Shown here: positions 11,683-23,437 of the stretch, piece by piece
Layout: each line of letters starts with the position of its first letter
Position numbering within the stretch: the stretch's first letter is position 1
NCBI GenBank assembly: GCA_900660155.1
Contig: CABFPE010000021.1
Span: 1,278,650 to 1,342,649, forward strand
Source: Hofstenia miamia
Taxonomy: Eukaryota > Xenacoelomorpha > Acoela > Hofsteniidae
Direction: 5' to 3'
DNA length: 64,000 bases
Made by a program: the position numbers and the translations under genes
Notes under the pieces: generated by a model
Databases searched by the model: none
Told to the model about the DNA's origin: nothing
Seen by the model: the letters and a program-made list of their open reading frames with translations, nothing else

Positions 11683-14534
11683 ATTTTTTGGCAATGATAT
11701 ACAAAAATTTATATTTTTAAATATCTTGCCAATAAATAAATAAATTGTTTGTAGTTCAAAATTTGGTTCTTGCTGGCTCGCTTTGCATTTTTCTGATTAC
11801 TTATAGTTTATTCAGTCTGTCAAATTTCTGAAAAGGTTTTTAAAGTTTGCTATTTCAATTTATTAGATATCATGTTGACATGGATTTAATGAGAATTCAT
11901 TACCAGCAAGTTTGCTTCTCGGCTGAAACTCTTTAGCTATTCCACGTAATAGACATGCAGGGTTTCATGTTAAAAACTTTAAAAATATTTTGAATGTTTT
12001 AACCACGTTTGTATCTTTCCTGCATAATATATGTTCAAATCAAATTTAGTCTCGGAAATATAACTCAACTCATGTTGTTGTCTTAGTCATTTTTATAATA
12101 TTGCTAATCCGGTTTGTCAAAATATAATGATATTTACATTGGTGTAATAATTTTATAGTCCATCAAAAATGTTTTAATTATGCCTTTCAAAATGCCTCAA
12201 TCATTTTATGTCTTCATAGCGAACTGTAATTGCATTATAAACGATTTATAATCAGTTGGGAAAGAGAACTACATTTATTCATGTTAAGTTTTGACTTTCA
12301 CATTTTGTACAGATACCAAATATGACTTGTGCTTGTTAACAAGGGTATTTCTCATTCTTTGCAAACATTAATTACAAAATTTTTTTATAAGAATCACGAA
12401 GTTCAAAATGTTGGAGACTTAGGAGATATTTAGGAAACAACGTTTGTCATAAAATATGAATTCAGAGATTTCTTAAAATCGAATATTGCTAAATTTTCGA
12501 TTTATTTATATTTTTCATAGCAATAATTTTTTTCCGTTTTTCACTCATTCTCACTTTCTGAAGAAAGTCGAAAGTCCAAATTTATATATATATACAATAC
12601 TTGTTTATATTTCTTAAAAAAATTGTTTTTCATAATTCGTTTTTCTTAAGTTTTGTGTGTCTGAAAATTTTGATCTTTCAAAAAATGATACCTCCGATTC
12701 GCTCTCATAAATACATAACAGTTTCTATTTATTTACCAGCGGTTACACCATGCATGATCAGTGGGTCAGCAATGGAGAATAGAGCAAGTGCTTATACATT
12801 ATTAACGTTTTTAAAAATATTCTAATTTCGATTTGTAGTTTAATTACCATGCTATTTAAAACCCATCCTCAATTGTAAATGTTCTTTCTTTCACTTAAAT
12901 TACTTCCGACAATATGACATTTTGTATGAGTATCGCAGAGCATCTGTTTTTCTCCATCCATGTAATATTAAGCGCAGATTGTAGTTACTGTACTACCTGT
13001 TTTGTTAAATTTTAAAAAGTTACCGCTGTCAGTCATCATGCTGTGTTTGTGTGTTGAAACCCTCGCTGCTTCCTCCAATTCAATTTGCTTAGTGTCTGCG
13101 ACACTTCCAACTGTTCTTTCAAATGACAGACAAGTTTGAGTGTTTTCCTACTTCAAGTTTTTATTTGCAATCAACTTTGAGTGAGAAGCGTGTACTCCCT
13201 CAGCGTGCATAATTAATAATTAATATGAGGTATCCAGTTCAAGTAATTAGAGAGTGGTGTACTCGCCATTTATTATTCACTGTGCAAGTGTCAATCTCAA
13301 CATTTCAACCGAATTCTATTGATGAATCTCTCCTTCCCCAGTCACGCTATTCTTCCTCAAATATATTTCTCTTTCCGCATTCCTCAATTTGAATGCTGCT
13401 TAATGTAACATACTCTACATCACAGCATGTTTTGTTTGTCACGTTTTTGAAATATGAATCCTTTCATGTGATTTTCTCAAATTTATGTTTTTTTTGAAAC
13501 ACCTAAATTCATAGCCTGATACTTCTTATGAACAAGTAAAATTGAAAAAATGCCTAGTTTCCCCAACAAAAATATTGCTGATGTATCTTTACTTATCCAA
13601 TCAAATGATAGTACTGAGATCAGGAGCGTATACGGGGGAATCTCAATTGCGATCGAGTTGAGTGTTCAATCCCTCCATAAAATATTGTAAATGCTGGTCC
13701 TTAAAATTCATTTTGTCATTTAATTCTCGATTTTTATTCTTAATCCGAAAAGAATCAATTTTGGAAATGATCATGATTTAACCACTACAGACCTGGTTGA
13801 TACATAATCGAAATATATATGCAAAATATACATATGAATGCTACTTCAGCGACTTTTTGTTTGCAAGTTAGTGAAAAAGATTCTAAAATTTGAGTGCTTA
13901 ACTCAGGAATCTAAGGTTAACTCTGATTTTTACCTCCGAAAAAAAATTGTACTTCTAGAAGAAACCAAACACTTAATTATTTGATTTTTTAAGTGTTCAT
14001 CCTGTGAGAGAACATGCCTTATGCTATGATAACTCACCCCAAGGTTAAGCCATGTTGTCACAAGTGAGTTGCTTAAATATATGTTGACATATAGCAATGG
14101 CCACAGTGTAACCGGATATCAAGAAGCTTATGGACTTGCACCAACTCAGTCTTTACACTAGACTAGAATTAATTTGTGTTTATTCATTTTTACTTCGATA
14201 ATCGATAAGTTATTCAGGGGAGGTTATTTGAGAAAAGTTTACCAAACACTGACATAGAGCTAGATTTTCGATACTTGTTAAGCAAGCATGCAATATGTCA
14301 AAGTTTATATGAAAGTATTTGTTTTATTTTGGGTCATAATACCAGTGGTATAAAACAGTGTCTAAAATTTTGATAACTGACCTCGATGTCCGTGTTAAAT
14401 ACAGTTATGACAAGCAATATTATATTTGAAATTTGAGTGAATTACATTCAAAGCGTATTTTATATATGGAAAAGAAGATTTAAAATGATTTATTCTGAAT
14501 CGTATGTTATTTTATTTCTCTTCATTTTAAGTAA
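11683..14534. other. AT-rich non-coding stretch
   Basis: No coding frame or repeat could be supported. The part near 13020-13420 is slightly richer in G and C but has no recognisable frame. Confidence 0.5.
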
Positions 14535-14535
14535 N

Positions 14536-15092
14536 GTAACATAATAAACCACAAGAATCAAACGTGTCCATTCTGCCTGGTTTTACAAAGCGTATTATTA
14601 TATTTCCTTCTATCACCTCTATTGCCTATTTCTGCTTAAATACAATGTAACAATTTTATGATCCACATTGAATGTCATTTAGATAATAATTATATCTTAT
14701 TATAAATACTATTTAATTCTTGTTTAAAATTTAAACTGATTTTTGGCTTTGATGAAACCCATGCCTCTTAGAAGAAATATTTCGTTTTAGGTATTTATAT
14801 TTCCAATCGAAATGTACTTAACAACTCCTGAGATTTAGGTTTAAAATGAAGCTGTCTCGTAATCTGAGACCATTGACTTCTAACGTTCATCAGCCTATTA
14901 TCAAATTAGTAAACAAATTTTAATCATTATTATGGTACCTAGATATGTAAAACATTGGTAACCCATATTAGTGTCTACCTGCATTCCTGTTTATGCAAAT
15001 TAGGCAAATAAGTTTAATTGTCTCGTATTCCCTACACTTTCCCTATTCATGTAAGATGTGATTTATTTATATCGTTTATGGTGTAGTTTTGA
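14536..15092. repeat. 557-bp segment repeated at 15762-16318 (first copy, bounded by N)
   Basis: It begins directly after a single N at 14535 and ends directly before five Ns at 15093-15097. Every base compared matches 15762-16318 at a constant offset of 1226, without indels. Identical copies whose ends coincide with Ns suggest one genomic segment assembled twice. Confidence 0.9.
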
Positions 15093-15761
15093 NNNNNGTC
15101 GAAATATATTTTAATCTCAATTATTGATTTACATATATTAAAATTTAATTATTTTTCCGGCCTACGCATAGACTGTATATTTCAAATTTGTATGTCAATA
15201 ATGGAGGTCGCTCAGACATCATTGTCAATTAGAGCAACCATTATAAAATTAAATTCATTTTGTTATAATTTTAAACTTAAATTAGCATATTACGGTGCAT
15301 AGGCATTTGAAATGAAGTTACCATTACTGGATTATCCGATATAAGATAATCACATCGCGCCTTTAAACATCTTTAATTTCTAAAAACACAAGCAATACTG
15401 CTTTTGGGATGAAGCCCAACGAGTTGGAATATTATTTAAAATTTTACTTAGTAAGCGCTTTATGATCCTCACATTTTCCTTGAAGTTGTTATCTAAGAAT
15501 GCCTTCCACAAATTTTCATTTTATAAGCTTTTGGTAATCTAATTTGACCCAAACCTTTTGCGCTTTCTTAGTTATTATAATCGACAAACGTCTATTATGT
15601 AGGTAATAAACTAATATTTGAGTCAAATTATCCAATATTTGATTTTATAAATAGACACACATCCCAATCTTCTCTTTTTAATTTTTTCCTAAGTATTTTT
15701 AAATTTGATTGCTTCCAAATTTGAGGGATACAGGGTAGGTTTATGGAATACGAGACTATAA

Positions 15762-16318
15762 GTAACATAATAAACCACAAGAATCAAACGTGTCCATTCT
15801 GCCTGGTTTTACAAAGCGTATTATTATATTTCCTTCTATCACCTCTATTGCCTATTTCTGCTTAAATACAATGTAACAATTTTATGATCCACATTGAATG
15901 TCATTTAGATAATAATTATATCTTATTATAAATACTATTTAATTCTTGTTTAAAATTTAAACTGATTTTTGGCTTTGATGAAACCCATGCCTCTTAGAAG
16001 AAATATTTCGTTTTAGGTATTTATATTTCCAATCGAAATGTACTTAACAACTCCTGAGATTTAGGTTTAAAATGAAGCTGTCTCGTAATCTGAGACCATT
16101 GACTTCTAACGTTCATCAGCCTATTATCAAATTAGTAAACAAATTTTAATCATTATTATGGTACCTAGATATGTAAAACATTGGTAACCCATATTAGTGT
16201 CTACCTGCATTCCTGTTTATGCAAATTAGGCAAATAAGTTTAATTGTCTCGTATTCCCTACACTTTCCCTATTCATGTAAGATGTGATTTATTTATATCG
16301 TTTATGGTGTAGTTTTGA
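15762..16318. repeat. Second copy of the 557-bp segment
   Basis: It matches 14536-15092 at constant offset. This copy continues into unique sequence on both sides, so it is more likely to be the correctly placed one. Confidence 0.9.
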
Positions 16319-16577
16319 TTTAAAGAAAATTCAAATTTATTGAGTCCATCACATTCCAGGCACCATAAGCATAATGTCAATGTTCTTACGCTAATTTCAT
16401 TTTAGATTTGAGCAAAGAAGGGGTGCTTAACATTTATTAGGACATGACATGTTTAATTGCTGCAAGACCAATGCTTGAATGGGAATAATTTTAAGATATT
16501 CGATTGATGAGAACAAACCGATTAATTGAGACGATTCATTAAAATTTTAATGTCAGCTCTAGTCTACATTTATAACT

Positions 16578-17754
16578 TTAGTATTGCATTTCGATCGTTT
16601 GAACGAATATTGGTATTTCTCATTAGCAAGTTCCATAAAATAATTATAATTTATGAAATGGAATAATTTCTATTGCATTTGTTTTTTTAAAATTATCACC
16701 TCACCACAGAACCAAAAGCTGTCAGTATATACAATAGCAAGATCTACTAGAATTGTAGAGGTCTTAGTAAAAATCTGACAAATCTAAATTTCTTTAAGAA
16801 AGTTCTTCGAGGATTCCAACTAATTTTTGGAGTGGGAAACGTATGCCAACACAACTATCAAATTATTTAATTATTTTTACTTACGCAATCTATAAATCAA
16901 AAGTACTAATCGAAGGTGTGTGTAGTCTAAAATTATAGGAACTTTTGTACATTGAAAATTTCGTACAACTAGATTTTAAACAACTTGATGTATATTTACG
17001 TATTAAAAATTTTTCATTATTTAAGGTCTATTCAGTTTTTTCATAAGCAGTGCAGCCCTGTTTGGCCTTTGTCCATTTCAGATAGCAAAAACTTAGGGCA
17101 TAAATTCTTTAAATCGAGCCTAAAATGCTGTTGACAAATGTGATTATATTATTTTNTTAGTATTGCATTTTGATCGTTTGAACGAATATTGGTATTTCTC
17201 ATTAGCAAGTTCCATAAAATAATTATAATTTATGAAATGGAATAATTTTTTGTATTGTATCCAGCGGTCTATTGCATTTGTTTTTTTAAAATTATCACCT
17301 CACCACAGAACCAAAAGCTGTCAGTATATACAATAGCAAGATCTACTAGAATTGTAGAGGTCTTAGTAAAAATCTGACAAATCTAAATTTCTTTAAGAAA
17401 GTTCTTCGAGGATTCCAACTAATTTTTGGAGTGGGAAACGTATGCCAACACAACTATCAAATTATTTAATTATTTTTACTTACGCAATCTATAAATCAAA
17501 AGTACTAATCGAAGGTGTGTGTAGTCTAAAATTATAGGAACTTTTGTACATTGAAAATTTCGTACAACTAGATTTTAAACAACTTGATGTATATTTACGT
17601 ATTAAAAATTTTTCATTATTTAAGGTCTATTCAGTTTTTTCATAAGCAGTGCAGCCCTGTTTGGCCTTTGTCCATTTCAGATAGCAAAAACTTAGGGCAT
17701 AAATTCTTTAAATCGAGCCTAAAATGCTGTTGACAAATGTGATTATATTATTTT
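16578..17754. repeat. Tandem duplication of about 0.58 kb around a single N
   Basis: Segment 16578-17155 is repeated at 17157-17754, with only an N at 17156 between them. The second copy differs by an extra stretch of about 20 bases near 17250 (it contains GTATTGTATCCAGCGG) and by a CGATCG to TGATCG change. This could be two haplotypes laid end to end, or a local misassembly. Confidence 0.85.
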
Positions 17755-17900
17755 CTTGCTTCTCTCTTACACGGTAAGTTTTTCGTGAGGACTTTATCTT
17801 TATTATAAAGCAAGCAATAATCAGGGTAGCTAAATATAAATTGTCTCTAGACAGCAAATTTTCCCTTACATCTTTTTCGTGCTTACTACCTCCAGTTTAG

Positions 17901-19190
17901 TATAGTTGGCTGCAAAAAAAATGAGACTGAACACCTATTTTTAACGCTTTGTGGAAACGTATTGAGACGTTTTAGAGGAAAACTATAAAAATAAAAGACA
18001 ACGAGAATTTTGTGAACTTTAAAATGGTCAAACAAAAAAGTTAATTAATTAAACTGGTACTTCGTAATTATTTGAAAACACTTACAAAACAAATTGTTTT
18101 GCTTTGCAAAGTTTCTACTTGATTTCTTCGGAATGGAAACGTTGAAACAGCTTGAAAACGCCTTTGCGACATCGCAAATTTCTCGATCAACTTATTTTCG
18201 AAAGCTGAAAAAAATTCGACAGGGAGAATCTCTCAAAAGAAAAGGAAGTGGACGCCCTTGAAAAATTATTGGAAAATTCATTCAGAAAACAGTCGCAATT
18301 GCTCTCAAAAATCCCTATATTTCTGGGAAAAAAATTGCAAACCGACTTCAAACTGAAGCCGACATCTCTGTGCATGAAACCACAGTTCAGAGAACACTGA
18401 AAAAAAGTGGAGTTACAAAAATTGGCAGAAAAAATCGACTTCTGATTACAAAAGAACATCAAGAAAAAAGATTAAATTTCGTGAAAGATTGGAAAGACTA
18501 CACTTTTGAAGATGTTTGGATAACTGATGAGTGCGTATTTCAACTACACAGAAACAAAGTACAAGTGTGGTCGTCAAAGAAATGTCCAAGACCAACAAAA
18601 GCGGTTCCAAAGTTCGACCAAAAAATTATGGTTTGGGGAGCACTTTCCTATCGTGGGTTTTATTTGAAAATTTTAGACGGAAAAGCCACAATCGACAGTC
18701 AAAGATATTGCCAAATTATAGCTGAATTTATGCCTTATGCTGATGCTTTATATGATGATGGATGGATACTCCAACAGGACGGAGCAACCCCGCACACGTC
18801 AGCAAAGACAAAAAATTGGTTTTCTGTAAATAATATCCAGTTTTTGGCAATGGCCACCAAGTTCTGCTGATCTTTCTCCAATCAAAAACGTGTGGCAGAC
18901 ATTGAAAAATGACGTTGAGAAGAAAAATCCGAAAAATATATCCGATTTAAAAGAAAAAATCCAAGAAAGTCAACACATTTTGACATCTGAAATGAAGTCC
19001 AATTTAATGAAATCAGTTTCAGTTCGTTTGAATGAAGTTATTTCTACATAAGGAAAACAAATTAGACTTTGATGCTTTTTACTTATAGTCCTTTAATGTA
19101 TCTTTAAAATCTTACTTTCTTGTTGTTACGTTCAGTAGTTCAAAAGTAATATGCCTTTTTCTAGTCTCATTTTTTTGCAGCCAACTATAG
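17901..19190 (+). mobile_element. Tc1/mariner DNA transposon, about 1.29 kb
   Basis: Terminal inverted repeats of about 26 bases frame the element: TAGTTGGCTGCAAAAAAAAT near 17903 on the left and its complement ATTTTTTTGCAGCCAACTA at about 19169-19187 on the right. TA dinucleotides flank both ends, as Tc1/mariner insertion into TA predicts. Inside is one transposase gene on the plus strand. Length, TIRs, TA flanks and gene content all fit the superfamily. It appears almost full length and was probably inserted fairly recently, but it is inactive as sequenced. Confidence 0.9.
18133..19051 (+). pseudogene. Tc1/mariner transposase, nearly complete but inactivated
   Basis: Translation from the ATG at 18133 begins METLKQLENAFATSQISRST, a helix-turn-helix start. 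A second DNA-binding segment follows (NRLQTEADISVHETTVQRTL), then the catalytic domain with WITDECVF for the first Asp and QQDGATPHTS for the second. The DD34E spacing is preserved, but the third position is Lys (DLSPIKNVW where the family has E). A TGA lies at 18259-18261 after GSGRP, and an extra T in a run near 18841 shifts the frame before WPPSSADLSP. The frame ends at the TAA 19049-19051. Total length of about 305 codons is normal for the family. The three lesions make it non-functional. Confidence 0.9.
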
Positions 19191-19218
19191 TAGTGAAGCG
19201 TTTAGGTGGGGAGCGACC

Positions 19219-19702
19219 AGTGGCGCGCTTAGGATTTTTAAAACGGGGTTGACACCTATTTTTACAGAAAGAAAATGGAAAAAAGTTTTTGACCAAAAAT
19301 AATCTTATACAAAATACAATCGTCTATTTTTAGCAGCAAATCGATTGATAACGTCTTGAATCAACGTGAACTATTTTCAATTTTGAGTAAAAGGGGACAT
19401 TTTTTTAAATGTTCGCAGTTGGGCCCAAATGGGGGGGGTCGCCCCCCCTAAACTCGACACTGGGAGCCACTCGCTCTCTTTTGGAGCCAACTACGAACGC
19501 TTAATTCAAATGTTCTCTTTTCCTCAAAATTGAAAGTATTTCACTTCAATTCAAGATGTTATCAATCGATTTGCTGCTAAAAACAGCCTATTGCATTTTG
19601 TGTAAATATACATTAGTTTAAAAAAACTTTTTTTTACAAATTTTTTCTGTAAAAATTGGTGGCAGCCCCCTCCCTGTTTTGAAAATCCTAAACGCGCCTC
19701 TG
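19219..19702. mobile_element. Foldback (long inverted repeat) element, about 480 bp
   Basis: Arms 19219-19399 and 19511-19702 are imperfect reverse complements over about 180 bases. The outer end reads GGCGCGCTTAGGATTTT on the left, answered by AAAATCCTAAACGCGCC on the right. A shared inner block includes AGCAGCAAATCGATTGATAA. The centre holds a G-run and C-run pair (19431-19448). It has no coding capacity, so it would be a non-autonomous foldback or MITE-type element. It starts about 30 bases beyond the Tc1 copy. Confidence 0.8.
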
Positions 19703-19819
19703 CTAGCACTATATGAAAAGAAGTGGCTATCACGTCTGATAGTTTCATGTCGTTGGATAAAATACTTACCCGTAGTTCTAAGTTTCTGGGACATAAAAAG
19801 GTACCGCCGGTGATTTCGG

Positions 19820-20150
19820 CATTCGTATTTCATAAATAAATCCTTCTGTATTTGATGGATATAGCCAGATTAGTTGAGCCAGTCATCATTCGCTGAGCAC
19901 GGTTGCAGATGAGCTGCAACATGACATTTTCGCTATCGGGATGGCATACAAAACCAGGATACCAATAATCAAGTACACTCAGTACAACTGATTCAAATAC
20001 TTCATAAAGAAAGTTAGGAGGTACGATGGGTCTTAGAATGCTCAGAATGTGTAGCCGTTGTAAGACCGTAAGACACCTCGTCGATTTGTTCATTCCATTT
20101 TAAGGTGTTATTTAGAATTATTCCCAATATGCATGCGTTTGCACGAAGTC
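19820..20150 (-). pseudogene. LINE reverse-transcriptase thumb fragment
   Basis: Minus-strand frames give ILGIILNNTLKWNEQIDE and, after a frameshift, a peptide from RCLTVLQRLHILSILRPIVP through VFESVVLSVLDYWYPGF to MLQLICNRAQRMMTG. This is the region after the YADD core in CR1/L2-like LINEs. Both ends are missing and the frame is broken, so it is an old fragment. It is unlike the other LINEs in the window. Confidence 0.65.
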
Positions 20151-23100
20151 ATAAGGGAAACTTATTGTGTAAACTGGAAAATGATCATTATTGTTTGTGT
20201 GTGTATATTGGTTTGGTTCATCAATAACCAACTTGACGCACATTTGCACAAACAAATTTTGGATAGTCAGTTGATTAAAGTTTATTATGTTTGCCTAACC
20301 CTCATTTCAAACGGCCATATTTGGTTTTCCGATTTTTTCTCATTCGTTTGTAAATAGTATATTTATAGCGGTTAGTGTTGAGTCAGCATGTGACATTTGT
20401 TTGATGTATTTATTTTGACACCATGTATTGGCTTGTTTTCACACCAATTGCCAACAGACGGGTTGTTGGGGTGTGCACTTAACCACACAGTAAACATCAT
20501 TTGTTGTTTCTACCACAAATTGTCTGGTGAGTCGTTGTTTACGCTTTTGTTTTCAAACAAAATCTGTTTTCAATGCCATTGTGCACCAACATTAGTATTT
20601 TTGCAAATACTTTGTTATCGTAGTAATTTGCCTGTTTACTAAATACAACCTGCAAATGTTGATAAAGCATTACCTTTCCTTTCATGGATTTATGTATTTA
20701 GGTTTTACAATCAGTCGCACATTCAAATTCATTGTTGATAATACAAATACGATTTCACCTTATAATTGTTTAATGTACAGAAAGATTAGAAGGATTCAAT
20801 ATCTATAAAAATCAAATGCCGCCTGGTATATTTTAAACTAGTTATGCACTTCAATTTTTATAAAATTTGTACATATAATTGTCAAGTTTACATCAGGTTT
20901 AAGTGAAAAAAGTTTTCATTACACATGTTCACATATTTGAATAAGGGGTTCGCATTACAATACCAAAGATTTTCTCAATTCCTCATAGACTTAAATTTTG
21001 ACTACAGGCATGTATTGTCGTCAACATGCAATTAACACGTTTGTGGAATTTTCTAAATGGGTCTTGGTGACTTATACTTGTTCTTGCTTTTATTGGTGTC
21101 ATAATCTCCTAATAACCAATTTCTACTAATTTTATGTATGGTATTGTGTTTCAACCGCGGGTAGTCTTGCAATTTTTGCAAACAATGTACGTAAAAATTA
21201 AGAAAATTTTATTTAATGAGTTAATAATATTCTATTAAATTAAATTCTATCATTTCGTACTTTCAAAATCAGTATTTAATTTGTTTAAAAAAACCATTTT
21301 TTGGAATTGATGACGTCATCAATTAAATGTTAGCATCAAAATTCTGAACATTCAAAATTGAACATTGATAGTGTTGATAGTGTTCAGTTTTGTTTCAATA
21401 GGAATACAAGAAAGCTCAGATCGAGGGGGGTTAAAATACTTCTAGAAAAAAGTCCACTGTATGTTGTCTAGTAAAATAACAGACTTGTTCATTGCTTGCA
21501 AAAGTCTATTTATGATTATCTTAAAAGCTTTTGAGCACTGATCTTCTAAACTCAAAATCAACATCAATTAAATTTGGGTGTTGGATCCAAGTATCAGATG
21601 TGGAAAACATTTGTATTCGAAGCGTAACTTTCTTGCAAATTAGGAGTAACGATATTCTGATGCAGCTAAACCTCAATATCATTGTTATTCTAGTTATGTA
21701 TGGCTATGCACACACATTGCTTGATGGCTGTTTAATTTTGAAAGAATGGCATATTGAATTGTTTTTAATTTCCAATGATTATAATATTCTAGCAAAATCT
21801 ATATATTTAATTTTTTGGAATATTCTAATGACACTTAATTATGTATGAATTATGTACATGGCATTAAATGCCCCTGGATGGCAAATATACTACTAGCAAT
21901 CTTTGACCTGGTTATGAATGGAATCACTTGTATCAAAAGTTTCAATCTCGACTTAACTTGATTTCGTTCCTCCGCTAGCCTATTTACTCCCAAGAATCAT
22001 TAAAAATGCACATGGAAAATATTTAATGAAAATCCAAATTATTTAATTATTTTTTATGCTTGTAAATTTATTTTCAATATTGCTTAAAATCTACCTTCCA
22101 AATCATGTTCTGCATGCGCATTGTAACTTAAAGTTGTTTGATATAAAATCCACTTACCTATGTCTATTTTGACAATAATACCTATCATGTCTGAGAAAAT
22201 ATTCATCTAGCAGGTTATTGATGAGTCAATTCCCCAGGCGAGTGAAACCATAGGCACTGTTTCGCCTGAGACCCGCAAACGCGAATCCACATTCTGCCAC
22301 ATTCTTTAAAAATCCTTCTAGACAATATATAGCGTGGTGTATACATGTAATTTTTTGTAGTCATCTTGTATTAATATTGTTATAATGGGATTTAGCTAGT
22401 ATGATGAAAATCCATATTTTTTTATAAAGAATAGCATGCAACTAAAAGCGCATTGCACGTAATTACAATTTATCAATTGAAAAATTTTAATAATTGCAGT
22501 AGTTTTTCTTACCCTTGTTTTAATCAAATTACATCTTATACAAGTCAAATGGTGTGTCAATCAAAAATTTAAAAAGTGTCTAAGAAGGGCTTATTATTAT
22601 ATTTTGTATACATCAATATTTTGTATAGGTGTTTATCGCTCTACCAAGCACCATTTCCTTGTAGTGATCATTGAAACTCAACTTCTCAAAAATTTCAAAA
22701 TGTTAGTTTTTAATTCACTTATATTTTCTTGTTTTATTTTTTACATGCTTTCTGAAATGACAGTTTTGTTACCAATTTCGGTGTTAAAGTGGGTGGTAAA
22801 GAGATATATTACAAAATGCTACTTGATGTTGGTGAAGAATGTGTGTTTAGTTAAAAACCCTTGACTACAAAAAATATTTTTTCTTGAATCTCGATGTGGA
22901 GCATTCGTCTTTAATAGATTTCCATATTTGGATTTAAGTGTTGTAAGCGTCATGAGTTCGTGCGGTAAGTATCATTTCGCGTAGGTAGCAATTTAGAAGG
23001 AAATACTTAATTGTCTATTTTCTCATTCATCAAATATCAAATTTACTATGCTTTTTTGACGTCGGATGGTGTTTTGCTGTTTAATACTCACATTTTAAGC

Positions 23101-23249
23101 GGGATATTAACTCTTTGTTTGTTTGGTCTTAATACAAAGGTATGTGTTTCTATTTGTTTCAATCATCAGCCGCTTTTGAACTAGGTTTTGAGCATGGACT
23201 TTTAAACAATCATTGCTTTTAGTTTAGAATTACTCTGTTCATGGCAATG
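20151..23249. other. AT-rich non-coding stretch
   Basis: Short open frames at 20397-20642 and 21531-21848 have low-complexity composition and no recognisable motif. I see nothing else to annotate. Confidence 0.5.
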
Positions 23250-23437
23250 TAAATAATAGGTCGCGCACAGCAAGAAAGATAAATTATTGGAGGCTGATGC
23301 TTTAATTATGGTCACAGTGTGAAAATAACGCCGCCAAGCAATAAACACTGGTATTTGTAAACACATTTTCTCGAGTAAATTTCAATTTTCAGCCTTCAAT
23401 AATTTTATCTTTCTCGCTGTTCGCGGCCTATTATTTA
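23250..23437. mobile_element. 188-bp MITE-like element with about 48-bp inverted ends
   Basis: The left arm 23250-23297 (TAAATAATAGGTCGCGCACA onward to AGGCTGA) is answered by the right arm 23389-23437 (TCAGCC onward to TATTATTTA) with a few mismatches. The central 90 bases are unique. Size and architecture match a miniature inverted-repeat element; superfamily cannot be assigned. Confidence 0.75.

Noticed and set aside
14536-17754. Segmental duplications as a biological amplification
   Set aside because: Copy edges coincide with N characters and the copies are identical or nearly so; assembly duplication is simpler.
20397-20642. 81-codon frame with several Cys and Phe residues
   Set aside because: It has no motif, no splice context and a composition expected from the TTTG-rich DNA.
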